A stretch of 8,424 bases of DNA, from the NCBI GenBank assembly GCA_031273885.1, contig JAISRA010000023.1, forward strand, positions 1 to 8,424. Reading direction: 5' to 3'. A model generated the notes under the pieces. The model was given only the letters and a program-made list of their open reading frames with translations. It did not search any database and was not told where the DNA came from. The stretch's first letter is position 1. Every line of letters starts with the position of its first letter. This document shows positions 5,947 through 8,424 of the stretch, piece after piece. The translations under genes were made by a program, and so were the position numbers. The stretch comes from Endomicrobium sp. (GTDB lineage Bacteria > Elusimicrobiota > Endomicrobiia > Endomicrobiales > Endomicrobiaceae).

Positions 5947-7404
5947 ATGATTATAGACATATTTTCAAACTTTATCAATTCTGATTTGCGAGCTTTTTTT
6001 GCGACAAGTATTTACATTGCTTTGTCTGTGATAACGAGCATACATCTATTATTGCATAAAGATGACATTAAAAGCTCCGTAGGATGGATAGCTCTTGTGT
6101 TTTTGTCTCCATTTGTTGGCACAATACTGTATATTTTTTTAGGAATTAATAGAGTAAAAAGAAAAGGAATTCGTTTAAGAAAAAATGTTGGCTCATCTGG
6201 GAAATACTCATACGAAATAATAAAGAGTATTTTTGATAACCTGCCTTTATATTTCAGACAGTTTATAAATTTTGGATATAACGCATACCGTCAGAGATTT
6301 GTTTGCGGAAATTTTGTGGAACCTCTACAGAATGGCATTGAAGCATATCCAAAAATGATAAAAGATATACAAAATGCAAAAAAAGAAGTTTTTATATCAA
6401 GCTATATTTTTAATTACGACAGTGTAACAGATAAGTTTCTAGAAGCTTTTAAAACTGCTATCAAAAATGGCGTTTCCATAAAAATTCTAGTTGACGGTAT
6501 AGGCACCTTAAAATTTTTTCATCGCTCAATAGAAAAAAAACTTGCGAAAATTAAAGGTTTAGAATATGGCGTGTTTCTTCCACCACATATTCCTGTAACA
6601 CTTCCTTTTGTAAACTTAAGAAATCACAGAAAAATCATGACAATTGATGGAAAAATCGCTTTTTTTGGCGGAATGAATCTTGCAAAACAAAACGTTCTAA
6701 TAAACGATTTTAAAAACGGTATTTTAGATCTTACATTTAGGATTGAAGGACCTGTAATAAAACAAATATCTGAAGTGTTTGAAGATGACTGGGAATTTAC
6801 TACAGGTAAAAAATTTCAATCTATCTCTAGAGGCTTGCCTAACATCGAAGCCGGGATAATAGCGGCAAGAATAATTTCTGACGGACCTGATAATAAAAAA
6901 GATGTAATTGAGATTATTACCCACGGCGCGATAAATATAGCAATAAAAAAAATTCTTATAGTAACACCTTATTTCCTTCCTGAGAACAATATTCTTACAG
7001 CTCTTGAAATGGCTGCAATGAGAGGTGTTGATATTGAGATAATAATTCCTGAGAAAAGTGATCATGGTTTTATAGACAAAGCAATCGAGCCTAATTTTTT
7101 GCGTTTAGTTAACTGTGGAGTAAAAATTTACCGTACTCCACCACCCTTTGACCACAGTAAAATTTTTGTAGTTGACGATGAATGGATTTTTGTTGGTTCT
7201 GCAAACTGGGACGTTAGAAGTTTTAGACTAAACTTCGAATCTAACATAGAAATTTTCAGCAAAAAATTAGCAAAAAAACTTACAATGATCGCCGAAGCGA
7301 AAAGGCTAAAAGCGAAACTTGTTACAATTGCCGAATGTGAAAATCTTCCATTATTAAAACGTATTAGGAATAATGCATACCACTTATTGACGCCTTATGG
7401 ATAG
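5947..7404 (+). CDS. cls: Cardiolipin synthase (phospholipase D superfamily)
   Basis: A membrane enzyme that joins two phosphatidylglycerol molecules (or related lipids) into cardiolipin. From the ATG at 5947 it has 485 residues, the usual size. Two hydrophobic segments near the N-terminus (about 15-36 and 43-67) are followed by a basic stretch, RVKRKGIRLRK. Two PLD domains follow. The first HKD motif is His227-Lys229-Asp234 (HRKIMTID, then GGMNLA). The second is His403-Lys405-Asp410 (HSKIFVVDD, then GSANWDVRS and NFESN). Both catalytic motifs are complete. An upstream in-frame TTG at 5896 would add 17 residues but has no purine-rich site. The ATG has GGAAA (5935-5939) 7 nt upstream and opens directly into the membrane region, so I chose it. 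The gene stands alone on the plus strand. Another PLD-family phospholipid synthase is possible, but the two-TM, two-HKD architecture is typical of Cls. Confidence 0.93.
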   Translation: MIIDIFSNFINSDLRAFFATSIYIALSVITSIHLLLHKDDIKSSVGWIALVFLSPFVGTILYIFLGINRVKRKGIRLRKNVGSSGKYSYEIIKSIFDNLPLYFRQFINFGYNAYRQRFVCGNFVEPLQNGIEAYPKMIKDIQNAKKEVFISSYIFNYDSVTDKFLEAFKTAIKNGVSIKILVDGIGTLKFFHRSIEKKLAKIKGLEYGVFLPPHIPVTLPFVNLRNHRKIMTIDGKIAFFGGMNLAKQNVLINDFKNGILDLTFRIEGPVIKQISEVFEDDWEFTTGKKFQSISRGLPNIEAGIIAARIISDGPDNKKDVIEIITHGAINIAIKKILIVTPYFLPENNILTALEMAAMRGVDIEIIIPEKSDHGFIDKAIEPNFLRLVNCGVKIYRTPPPFDHSKIFVVDDEWIFVGSANWDVRSFRLNFESNIEIFSKKLAKKLTMIAEAKRLKAKLVTIAECENLPLLKRIRNNAYHLLTPYG

Positions 7405-7447
7405 AGTATTATTTACTTAATCATACTCTTAAATATTCTTATTTAAG
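7403..7447 (+). terminator. Hairpin pair at the 3' end of cls
   Basis: AGAGTAT (7403-7409) and ATACTCT (7423-7429) form a perfect 7-bp stem with a 13-nt loop, starting inside the cls stop codon. Overlapping its end, CTTAAAT (7428-7434) and ATTTAAG (7441-7447) form a second 7-bp stem with a 6-nt loop. The tail after the first hairpin is only moderately T-rich. The two stems overlap by two bases, so they compete or coexist frayed. A terminator is expected here because cls and purB converge, but neither is a strong intrinsic one. Confidence 0.35.
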
Positions 7448-7706
7448 ATCGAATAAGCTGTAAGGTTAAGTATATGAATTGTAGTTTTTTGTTGTTAAAG
7501 TTGTAAAACTATTGCAATATATTTGATTTATTTTGAAAGTTTTACGGCCTCAAATAAGATATTAAGATATGTGGAAGTGGCAATACATAACAAACTGTCG
7601 TAAACCACCTCGTTTTCAACTTCAACAGAGAACCTCCTTTCCAAACAAAATAATTCTAAAAAATAACGAAGACAAAAGAGTTGTACTTACTTGTTTTAGC
7701 AATCAA
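7405..7706. other. Convergent spacer between cls and purB
   Basis: About 300 nt lie between the 3' ends of cls (plus) and purB (minus). Contents are the hairpin pair after cls, the 27-codon minus-strand ORF, and a 6-bp inverted repeat overlapping the purB stop (TTTTAG 7694-7699, CTAAAA 7707-7712). That repeat has no T-run on the minus strand, so it is unlikely to terminate purB. Nothing else was recognised. Confidence 0.5.
7542..7625 (-). CDS. Possible 27-codon small ORF or remnant of a gene start
   Basis: On the minus strand AAAGGAGG (7633-7640) is a near-perfect Shine-Dalgarno, 7 nt upstream of a TTG start (7623-7625). The reading frame runs 27 codons to TAA (7542-7544). The peptide begins MKLKTRW and then becomes largely hydrophobic with prolines (VLPLPHILISYL), so it looks like a short membrane or signal-like peptide. 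It lies about 80 nt downstream of purB on the same strand and could be translated from the purB transcript. It may be a genuine small protein, a leader peptide, or the surviving start of a gene whose body has decayed. No family was recognised. The ribosome binding site is one of the strongest in the window. Confidence 0.35.
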   Translation of the reverse strand: MKLKTRWFTTVCYVLPLPHILISYLRP

Positions 7707-8424
7707 CTAAAATACGATTTCTTTTTTGAATATACGTTTAAATATATAATCCACATTCTTAAGCTGCGATTTAATGTTGCAATCTCTTCTTATTTCTTCT
7801 GCAGTTAAATATTTCTTTATATTAGAACTTTTTAAACACGCTTCTTCGAGAGATGTTTTCTTATCTCTTGCATCAAATGCCACCCCTTGCACCATTGCAT
7901 AAGCTGATTCCCTTGACATGCCTTTGTCTACAAGAGAAAGCAACAATGTACCTGAAAAAATAATATCTTTTGTTTTATCTAAATTTGCCTGCATATTTTT
8001 AGGGTAAACATTGAGATCAGCAAGCAAACCACGCATTTTTATAAGCATATAATGCAAAACTATAGAAGCATCCGGAAACATAACTCTTTCTGTAGAAGAA
8101 TGGCTTATGTCGCGCTCATGCCATAATGCAATGTTTTCCATTGCAATTGTGGCATATCCTCTAAGAAGTCTTGCGAGACCACATATATTTTCAGAGATTA
8201 TCGGATTTCTTTTATGAGGCATCGCAGACGATCCTTTTTGTCCTTTTGTAAAAGGTTCTTCGACTTCTAGAACTTCAGTTCTTTGTAAATGTCTTATTTC
8301 TATAGCAATTCTTTCAAGACCCGCACCTACCTGGGCAAGCGTGGAGAAATAAATTGAATGTCTGTCGCGCGGAATAATCTGTGTTGATACAGGTTCAGGT
8401 TTTAATTCCATTTTTTGACATACA
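7707..8424 (-). CDS. purB: Adenylosuccinate lyase, C-terminal part (5' end beyond the window)
   Basis: PurB cleaves fumarate from SAICAR and from adenylosuccinate, two steps of purine synthesis, as a homotetramer of the fumarase/aspartase superfamily. About 239 of the usual ~430 residues are visible. The lyase signature GSSAMPHKRNP (8202-8234) carries the flexible-loop catalytic serine. TQIIPRDRH, WHERDISHSSTER and the C-terminal KNVDYIFKRI also match the bacterial family, and B. subtilis PurB is closely similar by recall. The ATG at 8411 is not the real start. The frame stays open to the edge, and the residues before it (VCQK) continue the family alignment, so the 5' part lies to the right of the window. 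The stop is TAG at 7707-7709, and the tail after KNVDYIFKRI is only a few residues longer than usual. Confidence 0.95.
   Translation of the reverse strand, partial: VCQKMELKPEPVSTQIIPRDRHSIYFSTLAQVGAGLERIAIEIRHLQRTEVLEVEEPFTKGQKGSSAMPHKRNPIISENICGLARLLRGYATIAMENIALWHERDISHSSTERVMFPDASIVLHYMLIKMRGLLADLNVYPKNMQANLDKTKDIIFSGTLLLSLVDKGMSRESAYAMVQGVAFDARDKKTSLEEACLKSSNIKKYLTAEEIRRDCNIKSQLKNVDYIFKRIFKKEIVF

Noticed and set aside
6724..7065. 113-codon minus-strand ORF inside cls
   Set aside because: It is a shadow of cls, whose two HKD motifs and family-wide sequence are intact in the plus frame. The antisense peptide is rich in Y, F and C with no motif.
7569..7808. 79-codon plus-strand ORF overlapping the purB 3' end
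   Set aside because: It is antisense to conserved purB C-terminal sequence, with no ribosome site and no recognisable family.

Overview
The window reads as a slice of an AT-rich bacterial chromosome with low coding density. The first ~100 bases are the 5' end of a 16S rRNA gene on the minus strand. The remaining genes are housekeeping genes with intact active-site motifs, separated by long, very AT-rich spacers with no convincing gene. AT bias, reduced coding density, the 16S 5' end and complete essential genes would fit a host-restricted lineage of the Elusimicrobiota/Endomicrobium kind. That is an inference from general resemblance; no database search was possible.

Layout: 1-102 is the 16S 5' end (minus). 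103-637 is its promoter and leader region: two TTGACA-17-TATAAT promoters, a weaker third one, a boxA-like antitermination site, a small stem-loop and palindromes against the -35 boxes. 638-1925 has no intact gene and looks like decayed DNA. 1940-5426 is a same-strand cluster, transcribed ispD > ispF > cysS > rlmB (minus). 5427-5946 is a divergent spacer. 5947-7404 is cls, a cardiolipin-synthase-type phospholipase D protein (plus). 7405-7706 is a convergent spacer holding a possible 27-codon minus-strand ORF with a strong Shine-Dalgarno. 7707-8424 is the C-terminal ~55% of purB (minus), cut by the window edge.

Function: ispD and ispF supply two steps of the MEP isoprenoid pathway, cysS charges tRNA-Cys, rlmB methylates 23S rRNA, cls makes cardiolipin or a related phospholipid, and purB acts in purine synthesis. 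The order ispD-ispF-cysS-rlmB matches the Bacillus subtilis order ispD-ispF-gltX-cysE-cysS-mrnC-rlmB with gltX, cysE and mrnC absent, so it looks like a trimmed version of an old conserved cluster.

I found no CRISPR array, insertion sequence, prophage, toxin-antitoxin pair or new defence system. The most noteworthy signals are the rRNA promoter architecture, the decayed 1.3-kb spacer and the small ORF downstream of purB.
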